From Nemertoderma westbladi (lineage: Eukaryota; Xenacoelomorpha; Nemertodermatida; Nemertodermatidae), in NCBI GenBank assembly GCA_032718475.1, contig JAUCBJ010008389.1:103568-167567 (forward strand): a DNA stretch of 64,000 nt, written 5' to 3'. The notes below the pieces were generated by a model. The model worked only from the letters and a program-made list of their open reading frames with translations. It was not told where the DNA came from and made no database searches. Each line of letters starts with the position of its first letter. Position 1 is the first letter of the stretch. Shown here piece after piece: positions 1 to 11,800 of this stretch. Made by a program: the position numbers and the translations under genes.

Positions 1-129
1 AGTTCGCAGACGGAAGTAATTTAATTAATTCGTGTCTACCGGTTGGCGTTTGACCTTGAACCGCAATAGGTAAAACCCAATATAGTAAGTGGGTTGCAGA
101 CGTTTGTTATAAAGTCTTTAACATGATTT

Positions 130-900
130 CGTGATTTGATGAAAAAATGGGGGCGAGCCATGAAGCGAGTGAAGCCTTAGCATATGGGTTAAGGTTATAG
201 TATTTATAATATTATTTTAATTTGATTATTCTACCTATGGGGCGAGCCATGAAGTGAGTGATAGCATCGAAGTAAGGTTATGACGCAACAACTAAAAAAG
301 GTAAATAAACACAGACTTATGGGGCGAGCCATGAAGTGAGTGATTGGCGTTTGACCTTGAACCGCAATAGGTAAAACCCAATATAGTAAGTGGGTTGCAG
401 ACGTTTGTTATAAAGTCTTTAACATGATTTCGTGATTTGATGAAAAATGGGGGCGAGCCATGAAGCGAGTGAAGCCTTAGCATATGGGTTAAGGTTATAG
501 TATTTATAATATTATTTTAATTTGATTATTCTACCTATGGGGCGAGCCATGAAGTGAGTGATAGCATCGAAGTAAGGTTATGACGCAACAACTAAAAGAG
601 GTAAATAAACACAGACTTATGGGGCGAGCCATGAAGTGAGTGATTGGCGTTTGACCTTGAACCGCAATAGGTAAAACCCAATATAGTAAGTGGGTTACAG
701 ACGTTTGTTATAAAGTCTTTAACATGATTTCGTGATTTGATGAAAAAATGGGGCGAGCCATGAAGCGAGTGAAGCCTTAGCATATGGGTTAAGGTTATAG
801 TATTTATAATATTATTTTAATTTGATTATTCTACTTATGGGGCGAGCCATGAAGTGAGTGATAGCATCGAAGTAAGGTTATGACGCAACAACTAAAAAAG
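130..900. repeat. ~300-bp tandem repeats with GGGGCGAGCC motifs
   Basis: A unit of about 300 bp is repeated nearly identically. Each unit holds two or three copies of GGGGCGAGCCATGAAG followed by either YGAGTGATAGCATCG or CGAGTGAAGCCTTAG. Short open frames here (about 60 residues) arise from the repeat and show no sign of being genes. Confidence 0.75.
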
Positions 901-1315
901 GTTTAAAAATTTCTCCCACCACCTCACCCGCTTATCCCGCTATCACCATCCGCCTAGTCTTCTTCCTCATCCTCAGCATCATTACCACCACCACCATCAC
1001 CCAACATCCCCATCATTCCTTCCAACATTGAAAAAATGGGGCGAGCCATGAAGCGAGTGAAGCCTTAGCATATGGGTGCCATTAATGAGTAGTGGGGCGA
1101 GCTACGACGAAGTAAGGTTATTGTATTTATAATATTATCATTATACCAACAAATATTTCAACCGATAATTAATTATACCAACAAATAATTTAACAAATTT
1201 ATAATTTTCTACCACAAAATAATAATAATTATTTAACCATGTCTGACTCGTTACAGAGACACCACCTACGAACGCGACCTATTTATAATAATAAAGTTTC
1301 TACCGCTCGAAATAT

Positions 1316-1852
1316 TCACACTGAATGTTTAATCTTCTTTATTTGAGGTATGTTTTCATCATCCACGATGTCCTCTTCAAAGTCGCTGATATCTTCATAC
1401 TCATAGCTAGGTGTTTTATTCACGACGAGATCAATTTTTCGCTTAAGCGCTTGTTCTTTCATGGCTTTAGGTGTTTTCATCTTCATCTGAGCGCTCACAC
1501 CCCCAACGAGGGTATCAATATCCTTATAATCATTCCTTTTTTCAGCGCTGCCTCTTAGTTCACTTTCCGCAATCGTTGGCAACCAGATTTTTTTCTTACC
1601 TATTTTCTTAGCGGTGACTTTTACTGCCTCGGACGTCTGCAGCTGTCTAGCGTTGTTCAGCATTTCCACTTTCATGGGTTCCTCGCCCGCTAATTCATCA
1701 ATCGCAGCCTCAACAACTAACTTTTTAATCGGTAGAAAGTCACACCCAGTCGGAATATAGTGGCCCGCGTACTTCTGTAATTCCTTAATTATCTTGACAT
1801 TTGCGTTGTTTCGAGGGATGAAAATAACCTTGGTGTCGAAGTTGTGGGACAA
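1316..1852 (-). pseudogene. Left-TIR copy of a Polinton right-end gene (3' part)
   Basis: An open frame of about 178 codons is nearly identical to 20317-20853 in inverted orientation. Differences include Arg/Ser and Gln/Lys exchanges near residue 70 and Ile-Gly-Lys for Met-Asp-Glu near residue 84. It opens at a TTG rather than an ATG, and the right-hand copy shows that the reading continues upstream, so this is the 3' portion of a longer gene copied into the left TIR. It is lysine- and glutamate-rich with an acidic stretch and a basic C-terminal tail. I cannot assign a function. Confidence 0.6.
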
Positions 1853-1908
1853 ATATATCCCGTTTTCGTTAACGATCGATGTGTACCTTATACTAACCTC
1901 GTCGATAT

Positions 1909-2326
1909 TATCAATAAAAATAATGAAACTGACTCATTTTTAAAACTATATGGCAGTGTGGGCCATCCCAATAAAAAGAAACGCCGCGAACAGCGTCGAG
2001 TTTATTTCAAAGTTGGCGATAAAGTGCGTCTGAGTTTAACCGCGACGCCATTTTCCAAAGGATATACACCTAACTATACCCGGGAAATTTTCGAAATTTC
2101 TAGAATACGGATGGATCGAGAGCCGTACCCTATGTACGAAGTTATGGATGTGAATAGGCGTGTTATTAAAGGGACATTTTATCAATATGAAATGAAAAAG
2201 TTGAAAGAACCGTTTGAGTTCTTACCAATTGAAAAAGTAATCAAGGAAAAAGTAATAAACAAAAAAAACAGGGAAAAAACAATACCTGGTAAAATTCGTT
2301 GGTTATGCGAAGCACCGGTGGGTTGA
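1909..2326 (+). pseudogene. Polinton integrase, C-terminal fragment
   Basis: The frame encodes a basic stretch (KKKRREQRR) and then a module beginning VGDKVRLS and continuing through KGYTPNYTREIFEI to GTFYQYEM. This resembles the SH3/chromo-like C-terminal domain of Polinton and retrovirus-type integrases, which binds DNA next to the catalytic core. The DDE core and zinc-binding N-terminus are absent: upstream of 1909 the sequence abruptly becomes the TIR. No ATG starts the frame. The TIR boundary therefore truncates the gene, and it cannot encode an active integrase. The next gene starts 12 bp downstream on the same strand. Confidence 0.65.
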
Positions 2327-2338
2327 TAGGATACAATA

Positions 2339-3309
2339 ATGGATCGCTTACATTTGACATTGACTTCTGACGCCAGTCTAGATAAATATCCTAACAACAC
2401 CCTGAGCGATTTTACAATTGAATTGTCCAAACCTATTCCCATTACCACGGATTGGGTTGTGGGCCTAAAAGAAATACAATATGTATCAACTTATAGGAAT
2501 ATTGAGCAAAGATCCGGAATTAAAATTGGCGAATACATGGAAGATGCGGATATACCATTCCATATTGCTCCATATAATCTTATTGAAATCGATCTTAATC
2601 ATGGGCTGTATGCTTCCGTTGAGTCAATTATAAATTATATTACCGTATATTTGAAAAAAAATTCCATAGCACATCATGGTTTCTCCGATGTTAAGTTTAA
2701 TTATCACAAGCACACATCGAAAATACATTTGCATTCTATGAAAGGACGCTATTTCCAATTCTACGGGGATTTAATAAATATATTTGGCTTATCGTCTTTA
2801 AAAAAAATAACATACTTGGTCTTGACGCGTTTTGGTCAATACATTACAACCCAGAAGACAACTTACTAAGTTTAGGCTCTAGAAATTCAGACAAAAATGG
2901 AATTGACTTTCCCGAACCCTGCGATATAACGAGGGATAGACATACAATGTTTATATATACAGATATAATTGAATCTTCCCACGTGGGGCATTCTATGGTT
3001 CCTCTGTTGCGGATAATCCCGTTAAAATGGGCAACCATACTCATTTATAAGTCAAGAGTTCGAAGACACTCATTACAAACAGTTAAAAATCAAAAATTTG
3101 TTAATACAATTAGTATAACGCTTCGCGATCAGAAAGGAAAGCATATAGTGTTTCACGGTGGTAAAACAATTTTAGTTCTAGAACTAAAAAAAACAGGAAC
3201 AGATTTCACGCTGAATTCTGAACTGTCTATAACACTTGACAGTGAACATACCCTAGTATTATTTGGAGCAGAGGTTGTTACTGCTAATGACTTAATTTCT
3301 TTGAAATAA
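2339..3309 (+). pseudogene. Polinton capsid-type (minor capsid/penton-like) protein, frameshifted
   Basis: The ATG at 2339 opens a frame whose N-terminus has the pattern seen in a conserved Polinton structural protein: a short beta start, DASLDKYPNNTLSDFTIEL, then WVVGLKEIQY. The frame closes at 2869, but coding resemblance continues in another frame through to 3309 (YTDIIESSHVGHSMVPLLRI, then alternating beta-strand sequence). The switch lies at or near an eight-A run around 2799-2806. I infer one gene of about 320 codons disabled by an indel in that run. Polinton family membership is likely; whether it is the penton or another minor capsid protein cannot be decided by eye. Confidence 0.6.
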
Positions 3310-3319
3310 CATGTCGATA

Positions 3320-5505
3320 CATTGTGCTCATTGACTGTCTTATTTGGCCATGTGACTTCGCCCCCCCTAGACTCAGAAATTTGGGGGCATGTCTCCAAAT
3401 ATTTGAGTTTATTAATTGTTCTGCTGACAGACCTCTCGTTGGAATATCAGCCGGGTTCATTGAACCTGGACAGTGTCACCATTGGGCATTTAACTCGTTT
3501 GTTAATTTACGAATTTCTGCTAGGCGATTTTGAACAAACTGCTTACAGTTTTGGTTAGTTGATTTTATCAAACACAAAACGTCGTAAGCGTCAGCTATCC
3601 ACAAGTATACAGTACATTTTGTTGTTGAAAATCGTAGTCCTGTAAATGTGAACTTTGTTAATCTAGTCAAGATTAACGCCCCTAATAATTCTAGTCTGGG
3701 TATTGACTGTTTAGCCAGCGGGCATACTTTTGACTTGGCCGACAAAAGTGTGACGCTGACTGATGTATCAGAGTATTCTGCTCTGATGTATGTAACAGCC
3801 GCATATAATTGTTTACTTGCATCGGAGAACCCGCGCAATTGAATGGATACAATTTTTCGTGTTGTATTGAATAGACATCTGTTAATTTCGAAATGCCTGA
3901 GAACTAAAAGTCCATCAACCCATTTCATCCACAATGGAAGAAGGAGTGAAGGAATTTTCATCCCATTCAACCTTTTCCTTTGCCAAAGTTTGTAGTGTCG
4001 CTTTCATTGGAGCAGTGTGTAAGGTGCGAGAAACCCCAGTGGGTTGTAAATTCTTGCAATTAATTGCAGCACGCCCCTTTTTGATGGTGTAATGGTTCAT
4101 ATATATTTGCGAACACTACTTAGATCAAAACCTAATTTGTCATCATTTAGATGCCATAATTGCCCTAAAACGCGACTAGTGTTATTATTTTGTGGTTCAG
4201 GTTGTGCAATAGAAACTTTAGCATGTTTGAATATCTTCAAGTTTGTTATCTGTACTATCTATAGGATTTTTTGTGATTACTATTTTTGCTAGTTTCTATT
4301 TGTTTCATTTCATTTTCTTCGGTTTGATTGAAAATTTGTCTTAGTTCTTTATCGTTTGTTTTCCAACGACGAATATTAAAACCGTCTCTAGCTAAGATTG
4401 CCTTTGTCGCCAATTGGAGTTGTCGACCTTCTGATATGTCATTGACCCCCGTATTTAAATCGTCTACATGCATATTATTGTCTTGTAGTTTAGGGATTGC
4501 AGTCGCTTCTGGAGTACTTGCGGATTTCGATTCTAATTGTAAGCGATGTTCTAACATGGCACTTAATATGTATTGTGACGACGTCAGACCGAAAGCTGCA
4601 CCAGTGTATCTACATGCTTGGAGTTCTTGATTTTCTGAGTTTACATCTTTTATGTTTTTTATCCATAAAACGTAAATAGTTTCTGTCCGCTTGATCAATC
4701 TGACAACGCATAAATGCTTGTTCTTTATCGGCGCTTATTCCTATATTTTGGATGCGGAAATATAGTGAATTGCGGCATTTATAACGTTGTCATATCTTTC
4801 AAGGAGATCAGTTTTGATTAAACGCCGTAACAGCGATGATAGTTGCTTGGAGCAAAATGTGAAATGATCCAATAAACTTTCGGGATTAATTTTCCTCGGT
4901 ATTCCTACTGAATATAGACCATCTATTTTTGTTATATTTTCTATGATGTTTGTGGTTTTCTCATCAGCATCGTTTATTCCGATGCTTTCAAGTGACCAAA
5001 AATAATTCAACAAATTTATCAGATTATCATTGTTATTGTTAGTTTGTGATTTGTTCGACTCCATTGTTTGAGTTTCTATTAAGTTGCATGTAACATTGTT
5101 TGATTTGGTTAAATTTGTTGAACCATGAAAGTTTGTTCCATAAACTTTCCCTGATAGTAACCACCCTACTCCGCTGTCTATAGCTACGAAATTAGAGTCA
5201 GATGAGCGGATACAAGTACCGCTGGCAAACTCCCAGTAGTAGTCTGCCCCTACAAGTAGTTGTACTGGAAATGTATCATGTGAGTCTGACATTAATGTAG
5301 GATCTGCGAGATCTGTTGCCTTGAGTGAAAGTTTTGCTCTCCATTCACTAGAAGTTATATTATTTTGTAATGGCTCACATATTTTTGGTACAACAACTGC
5401 TTCTATAGCAGCAATTGACCCATTCCGCAACAACAAGTTTACTTTGAATATCTGGTGATTTAGCGCAACCTTCTTGCCTCCACCAAATCCTTGAACGGAC
5501 ATTCT
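3320..5505 (-). pseudogene. BEL/Pao retrotransposon relic (protease-RT-RNase H)
   Basis: Read on the minus strand there are broken pieces of one BEL/Pao polyprotein in the correct order. The end of the aspartic protease region (VGADYYWEF, GWLLSGKV) and the start of RT (LLNYFWSLESIGI) lie in 5502-4741. RT with an MHVDDLNTG catalytic segment (family form YVDD) lies in 4698-4255. RNase H (GFSDAS, then the NPADIPTRG tail) lies in 3970-3330. Stops and frameshifts separate the pieces. Gag is absent upstream and integrase downstream. The 3' end abuts the Polinton capsid gene. Confidence 0.75.
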
Positions 5506-5793
5506 TTCTTATCCAATTGGCCTTAAATTATGCTCGTTAACAAATTCTTGTGTAATGAATGTCCAACAGTCTTCATAGAGCATCAACTTGTGATATTCTG
5601 AGAGACAAAGTATTCTGCTACACGTTTAGTATAGAAGCTAAACTTCTTAGTGTAAATAGCTTTAGTAACCATCAACCAAACGCAGGTAAAGTACGTGACG
5701 CGCAGAAATTTTAAAATATATTTTTTTTAATGTAAGTCCAAAATCCAGCGAATTGAGCACCTTGAGGTAATAAATGAGTCCACAGCAGCCAAG
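5222..5793. repeat. 572-bp segment duplicated at 17809-18380
   Basis: The two segments have equal length, few substitutions and the same orientation. The segment covers part of the BEL/Pao protease relic and the start of a small inverted-repeat element. Another piece of the same relic (about 4893-4950) is repeated at 5810-5867, so the locus contains a tandem duplication whose second copy is interrupted. Confidence 0.8.
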
Positions 5794-5807
5794 TCACGTA
5801 CTTTACC
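5685..5807. mobile_element. Short MITE, deleted copy
   Basis: It begins GGTAAAGTACGTGAC and ends with the exact inverse GTCACGTACTTTACC, 123 bp in all. The longer relative at 18272-18695 has the same first ~109 bp and the same end. No clear target duplication is visible. Confidence 0.6.
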
Positions 5808-5869
5808 AAATTTTCCTCGGTATTCCTACTGAATATAGACCATCTATTTTTGTTATATTTTCTATGATG

Positions 5870-6620
5870 CTCATGGAATCACTGCTAACTGATCATACAT
5901 ACTGACTGCTGAAACATTGCAAACTCGTAACAATCAGTGTTCAATTGTTGTTTTATACTGCTATTTACTGTCAGTTCTTCATAATATGGTTGATGAATTA
6001 TTATATTTGGAATAACGATAAATAACCCCGAAACCCAATATTCTTGATATACCGAAGGTAAGAGAGAAAGGTTACCAATAACGATTGTGACTTATGTTGA
6101 AGTGGTTTGAAGTGAATCTAATGTTATTTGATAGACCCTACATGAGTCAGCCTGTGTTCCTTTTATATGTGACTAAAATCAGTGAAGATTGGCAGATTAG
6201 TGTGCAGTATTGTGCAGCATTGTGTATGAGTGAGTCTGTTAAAGAAGCAATTCCTAAAGAATGCGCCATATATGTGAATTATAATTAAGCCATATCGTTG
6301 TGAGTAGTTTAAGTCATAACTCTGTTTATATAGATAAAGCGCCACGTCCTAAAGGAACTGTTAATATTCCCGAAGGTGAATAATATTGTCAGAGATTATA
6401 TAATACTGTCAGTCGAATAATACATTAGGCTTACATAGCAATAAAATTAAACCGTCGAACCCAATCTCCCGGGAATCTCCAGCGGGTGAATGGTCGCGCA
6501 CAGATTGGTTTCGACTAGTGTAGTGAATCAAATACTTGTCATAGACTAAAAACAGATTTAATATCTAGAAGACATCTTAATTTGGTGGGTTAAACTGCCA
6601 AAGGTCTGAAAGCGCGAACA
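5870..6620. repeat. 751-bp direct repeat, left copy (possible LTR)
   Basis: It is nearly identical to 17057-17807 (one A/G difference noticed, near 6500/17689) and of equal length. Allowing the flanking bases it can be read as TG...CA. There is no recognisable primer-binding site on its inner side; the sequence there is TTAAAGGATATA. A 64-codon open frame inside (6094-6288) is present in both copies but looks incidental. It may be an LTR of the element carrying the gag ORF at 8813, or a separate repeat. Confidence 0.7.
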
Positions 6621-8812
6621 TTAAAGGATATAGCTTCTTTGTTGCAGTAAGCAATAAAGTTGAAAGTACCGGTCAACCGGTACATCTGTAGGTCAGTAGG
6701 CCCAACTGCCAGAACCGGTACCAGTAGGCCTGACTACCTAACCACTCGGACCGGTACCTACAGCAGTACAGATACAGCAGTATTATTCGATTTTGATAGT
6801 TGTATACCGGTAGGTCTTAGTACTTAATCAGGGAACGGCCGCCCTGATTTTTTATTGAGATTTTACTTATTTCTGTCAAGTTTTATTTATTTGTAGGCCA
6901 GTATTGAACAGAAGGCGTGTAAGCCTGATCAGATTGTACAGACGATTTGTAGGCTGAGCTGTTGTCTGATTGCTGTTAAGTGTGTAGAGCACTTGTCCGA
7001 TTAAGTACGGTTAGGAAGTAGGGGCAGCCAATGCGGTAAGGTAAACCCCCAACTAAAGAATAAGTCGCACTACTGGGTTAGATCGCATACTCCCTAATCA
7101 TTTCGGAGTCTGCATGTCCTGTGGTTTATTTAGGCTTGAGAGTAGTCTGCCATCGTTTAGTCTGTACTTTGTTTGTGTAAGTCTGTACGGGTAGCGTATA
7201 ATTTTATTTAAATAATTTGTAGGCTGGATAGTTGTCTGGCTGTTATTATGTCTGAACGGATTGCCGCGTGTGTAGATCATCTGTCCGATTAAGTACGATT
7301 AGGCAGTAGGGGCAGCGAACGCTGTAAGGTAAACCCCCAACTAAAGAATAAGTCGCACTACTGGGTTAGAGCGCATACTCCCTAATCATTTCGGAGTCTG
7401 CATATACCGTAGTTTGTTTAGGCTTGATAGTAGTCTGTCAGTGTTCGGTCTGTATTTTGTTTGAGTAGTTTGTACGCGTAGCGTAATATTTATTATTCAG
7501 AGTTTATGCGATTATTCGCAACATTCAAGTCCCCAAGTTTGTTCCTACAGTAATTGTGTTTGTTATACATACCGCTATAGTTAAATTAACCTCGGTACTA
7601 CACGGGCTGCTTGGCGTAGGTAAAGACTGGTGATTTTGTGCATCGGTCACTCCAGCAGATGCCGTGGTTCTTTTAGCTGTTCAAGTATATTTAATTACTG
7701 ATTATCTGTTGTACAAGTACTCGTACCTAATTTAGGGTTTAGTGTACAGTGCTTTCCGAGAATAATTAGTGTAGGCATTATATTTGTGTTGTAAAGTGGT
7801 TGATAGGCACATTCGATTAGCTCTATTAACTTCTAGGTAGGGACACTCCGTGATACATAACGTAGTACCTATAGCGATACGGCTATAGGTCGTCAGGCGG
7901 TGGTATTTTCCTATCTGGACAACACAGCGTATTTACTACTACTTATTATTTCAAATACCGTAGTACCCTGTCCGTTGTAATAACCAGATTTCTAACCCTT
8001 TGTTAGGCTGGTTAGTAGACTTCTTGTAAAATTACCCTAAAAATTCGTATTTGTGTTTTTGTAAATTTTTGTGTTTATTTAGAGATTGTAATCTCACCCG
8101 AATTGTACGTAATTTGTAGTATTAAGTAACTTAGGTAAATTAGTATTATTTGTTTTAGTGTCTCATAAGTAACACTTCATTGAAAGCGCACCGCTTTGTG
8201 TAGTGATTACCCCCAGAAATAATAACATTTATTTCAAACATTGACAAAACCCATTAAAACGGGTATATATATATTATAAATCAAATCTAACGATTTATAA
8301 ATAGTAGGCCTACCATATAACAATTAGGTCTCAATATCAGTTGGACTACTGCTCAAATAACGGTAATAAAGTAAGTAAGTAACCAAGTAACCCTAAAATA
8401 CAGAAATTCAATTATTTAAAATAATTGATATACCGGTATTTACGATAGGCCTATTATCTTTATTTCTATAAATTTAGGCTGAAATTATACCGGTACTTGT
8501 AATTAATTCTAGTCCAGAATTATATATACTATAAATTGTAAGCTGTATACCGGTATTTCCGATAGGCCTATTATATATTTATATATATTTGTGCTAAAAT
8601 TATACCGGTATTCTGTGATAAACCTAGTCTGTAATAATACTTATATAGTTATATATACTATAAGTATACCGGTATTCTAATATATTATATATATATCACG
8701 CTACACTGAGTAGCAGTACCGGTAATTAATTACTAGGCTAGCAGTTAATACTGAGTTATTAGACTTACTCAGACTGTAATACAGCAGTAGACATTCAACA
8801 GTATACATAGTC
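6621..8812. other. Leader-like region: tandem repeats and ACCGGT array
   Basis: No gene is visible. About 6945-7510 holds two diverged ~285-bp tandem units, each with the stretch GTAAACCCCCAACTAAAG and then CATTTCGGAGTCTGCAT. About 8425-8720 holds a ~117-bp periodic array with ATACCGGTA palindromes and AGGCCTA words in an AT-rich background. It precedes the gag ATG and probably serves as the 5' leader of that retroelement. Confidence 0.5.
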
Positions 8813-11800
8813 ATGTCTGATACTAAGCAGAACCTGTCAGACAGTTTATTAGATGTAACTATCTGCGACTCAGATAGAGACGTACAACCGTCTGGTCATA
8901 AATCCAGTTCACCTCCCACTGTGAGGAAGGTCATCCCTCCAGTAGTAATAACAGAACCTAGGCTGGTCCAACATCGTAGGTCTATCATAGGCACTCGAGC
9001 TCAGGTCAAGCGGGACCAAAAGGCAGCGGAACAGCAACAACCCACTAGTCAAGAACTTATTCCTCAGCGGCCCAGCAGCTCCAGTAGTGAGGATACTGTA
9101 GAGCTGACACCCGAGAGCGGAGCAGAGATGACGGATGCGGTTTATACGGATCCCCTTCTCATCCTTCCTGCAGCCGTGCTCGCTGGGTTATTGATCGCGG
9201 TGGAAGAACACCAGATCGATTGGGCGAGAAGTCAACGGTCAACTAGAGATAGTTACGCGGGATACACTAGTGAAGAACTGAAGTCTATTGTCGAGTCGCA
9301 ATGGAACTTCCCCGGACCCGGACTCCCGTTTGATTTATCAGAAGCTGCCTGGGAAGACATACACCGGATGGGAGTAGCCAAGGAAACCATCGATCCAGCT
9401 GTGTGGAAGAGGTCCGCAGCCGGATACGCACAGGGATTCTTCAGCTCTATGGAGCGAATAGAAAAGCAACTTTTTCAACAACCTCAAGGACCTCAAGAGC
9501 AGGGATCGCTGCTTTATCAAGTTAGAGAAAGAGTTCTGCGGATTAGGCTAATCTTATCCGCCTTTGAGGAGGCTTCTAAAAGAAAACAAGACACGTCGTT
9601 GCAAGTTGCCGTAAAGACTTGGTTTCAACGGGTGAGTCGCCAGGTTCAAGGAGCAGCTCAGTGGAAAGCTCAGTTGGAGGAGCGCTCAACCCATGGAGAA
9701 TCAACAGACGCTACTTTTTCCCAAGTGGAAAGTGAAGCGACGGCAGAGAAACCGCATAAGAGGGATGCCATTGATATCTATCTGTCAGACTATCAGCGTT
9801 TTTTGGGAGATGAAGAGTTGAGGAGAAGGCTAGAGGGACTTAGCCCTAATAGCGAAGGAGCCAAACTCGTGTTAGATGCGATTGATGTGGATAGGTTAGC
9901 GGCGAACCAAGCTAAATTCGATGAACAACTCCGCATCGCTAGAGAACAAGAAGAACAAGTAAAGAAAAAACGTATAGAAGATAGAAAGACAACGGCAGTG
10001 GCAGCAGCAGTGGCAGCGGCAGAAGCCGAAAGAAAAGCGGCACTGGCAATAGCAGAGGCAGCGGCAGAAACCGAAAGAAAAGCGGCACTGGCAATAGCAG
10101 AGGCAGTGGTAGAAGCAGAACGGAGGGCATCTGAAGAGGCAACCCAACTAGAGTTGGAAATTCTTCAAGAGAAGCAAGACAACTTCAATAAACAGTTAAC
10201 AGCGAGCAATATGCAGATGATGAGTCGATCTACTCCCAAGAGACAGGGGTATACATCATCTGAGGAAGGCGATACCACCGACACTGAAGGCGGAGGAAAT
10301 CGATCTCGCCCAAGCAGACGTAAAAGAACATTCCACCGGCAGAAATTGCCTGATTTGCCTCCAGCTGTTAGAAGGCAACTAAATAACACCAAAGTAGGTA
10401 GTACAGAATCCACAGACCAAATAATTACAATAGAGAGACTCCCTACTATAGTAGATGAGCCTGAAATAATTAGGCCTGTTCTTGAAATCACCCCTTCGGT
10501 GATAGACATACCTGTGCTCCCTGAGACTACCTCTAAATTCCCTTTGCATAGCACTAAGCTACCTGTGCCCCGTAGAACTGCCCCGGATACAGTTCAGGTC
10601 CTGGACCCCGAGCGAATTATTCATAATTTGTCGCCCGTTGTCCCTCGTCCGCCCGCTACGACGTTGGCGGATCCCGTTTCGGCGGTTGATTGGGTAGACG
10701 AGAGACGGCGGGGGATGGATATTCTCCTCGGAGAGATGAAGGAGAATCGGATACGCTCCTCCCAACAGGTCCGAGAGTTGGAAGGGACTGTCCAACATTT
10801 AAAGGGAACAGTGAGGGAAAGCAAGTTAGAGTTGCAAGAAGTGCAGCAAAATATCGCGCTAGAGCGCGATAAATTAGTAAATTTACAAAAGGGTATACCA
10901 CCACCCCCTGTAACAATGTGTCAACCCGTTAGGTCTGAAGTATCTCATGCGCAAGGTGTGGAGCCTACACGCATCTATACTGCTAGCGAAGTAGAAACTC
11001 CTATAGTGAACCCTATTAAGGGTAATTATAGACCTGTTGATAGTGATATTCCCTATAGACTGGATCATAATCCGAGAAATTTATATACCGATACCTCGAT
11101 ATTAAATAGCACGATGGCCCAAGAAAGTTTTACGCGTCAAATGGCTAGAACCGAAGCCCGGCAAGCGGTAAAGGTTGGAGAGATCGTAAAGTTCAATGGA
11201 GATGAGATGAAGTGGTTACCTTTTAATGAATATTACAAAGATAACATACAGAACTCTGTACTATCTAATGGAGAAAAACTTAGATACCTCATCGAGTGCT
11301 TGGAAGGATCTCCCAAGTTAATGGCGTTAAGGTTTATTGGACATCCAGACGGATTAAGACAAGTTTGGGATACACTAAACATCAGGTATGGTAATAGGAA
11401 TAACATAGCTGGGTATTTGTATGCAAAGTTGGTAGCGCCCCGAAAGTTTATTAGCAGCGGGATTATAGAGTTTTCCGATGAAATTCAGGAGAGCTGCAGA
11501 CAATTAGATTGGCTAGGTAAGTCTCATGAGTATCAGAGTGCTATGGTTATTAGAGCAGTGGCTTCTGCTTTACCGAAGGGTGGAGTAGGTACACGCTGGG
11601 ATAGGAAAGTGTTATATATGATGGAACAACAACGACGAGACCCTACCATGGCTGATCTCATGTCATTCTTAGATGGAGAAGTGAAATTACAGCTCCTAAG
11701 GCAGTCTAGAGAGAAGACATTGGAAAACAAGGTAAGTGAGAAACCCGTTTCTAGGAGAAGGGTAACACCAGTATGTTATACCGACGACGGTGAAAGCCAA

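Larger units (their letters stand above)
1..1908 (+). repeat. Left terminal inverted repeat of the Polinton
   Basis: It is the inverted copy of 20258-22450. The inner boundary is visible where the match stops, after the CTCGTCGATATT segment near 1908. It contains about three ~300-bp tandem units (TTGGCGTTTGACC recurs near 44, 343 and 643), an inverted copy of a right-end gene (1316-1852) and many copies of a GGGGCGAGCC motif. Confidence 0.8.

Noticed and set aside
292-783. Repeated 63-codon frames in the left Polinton TIR
   Set aside because: The frames are carried by ~300-bp tandem repeats, vary with repeat indels and have no domain.
6094-6288. 64-codon ORF present in both 751-bp repeats
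   Set aside because: It is conserved only because the repeats are nearly identical; there is no motif or independent evidence of coding.
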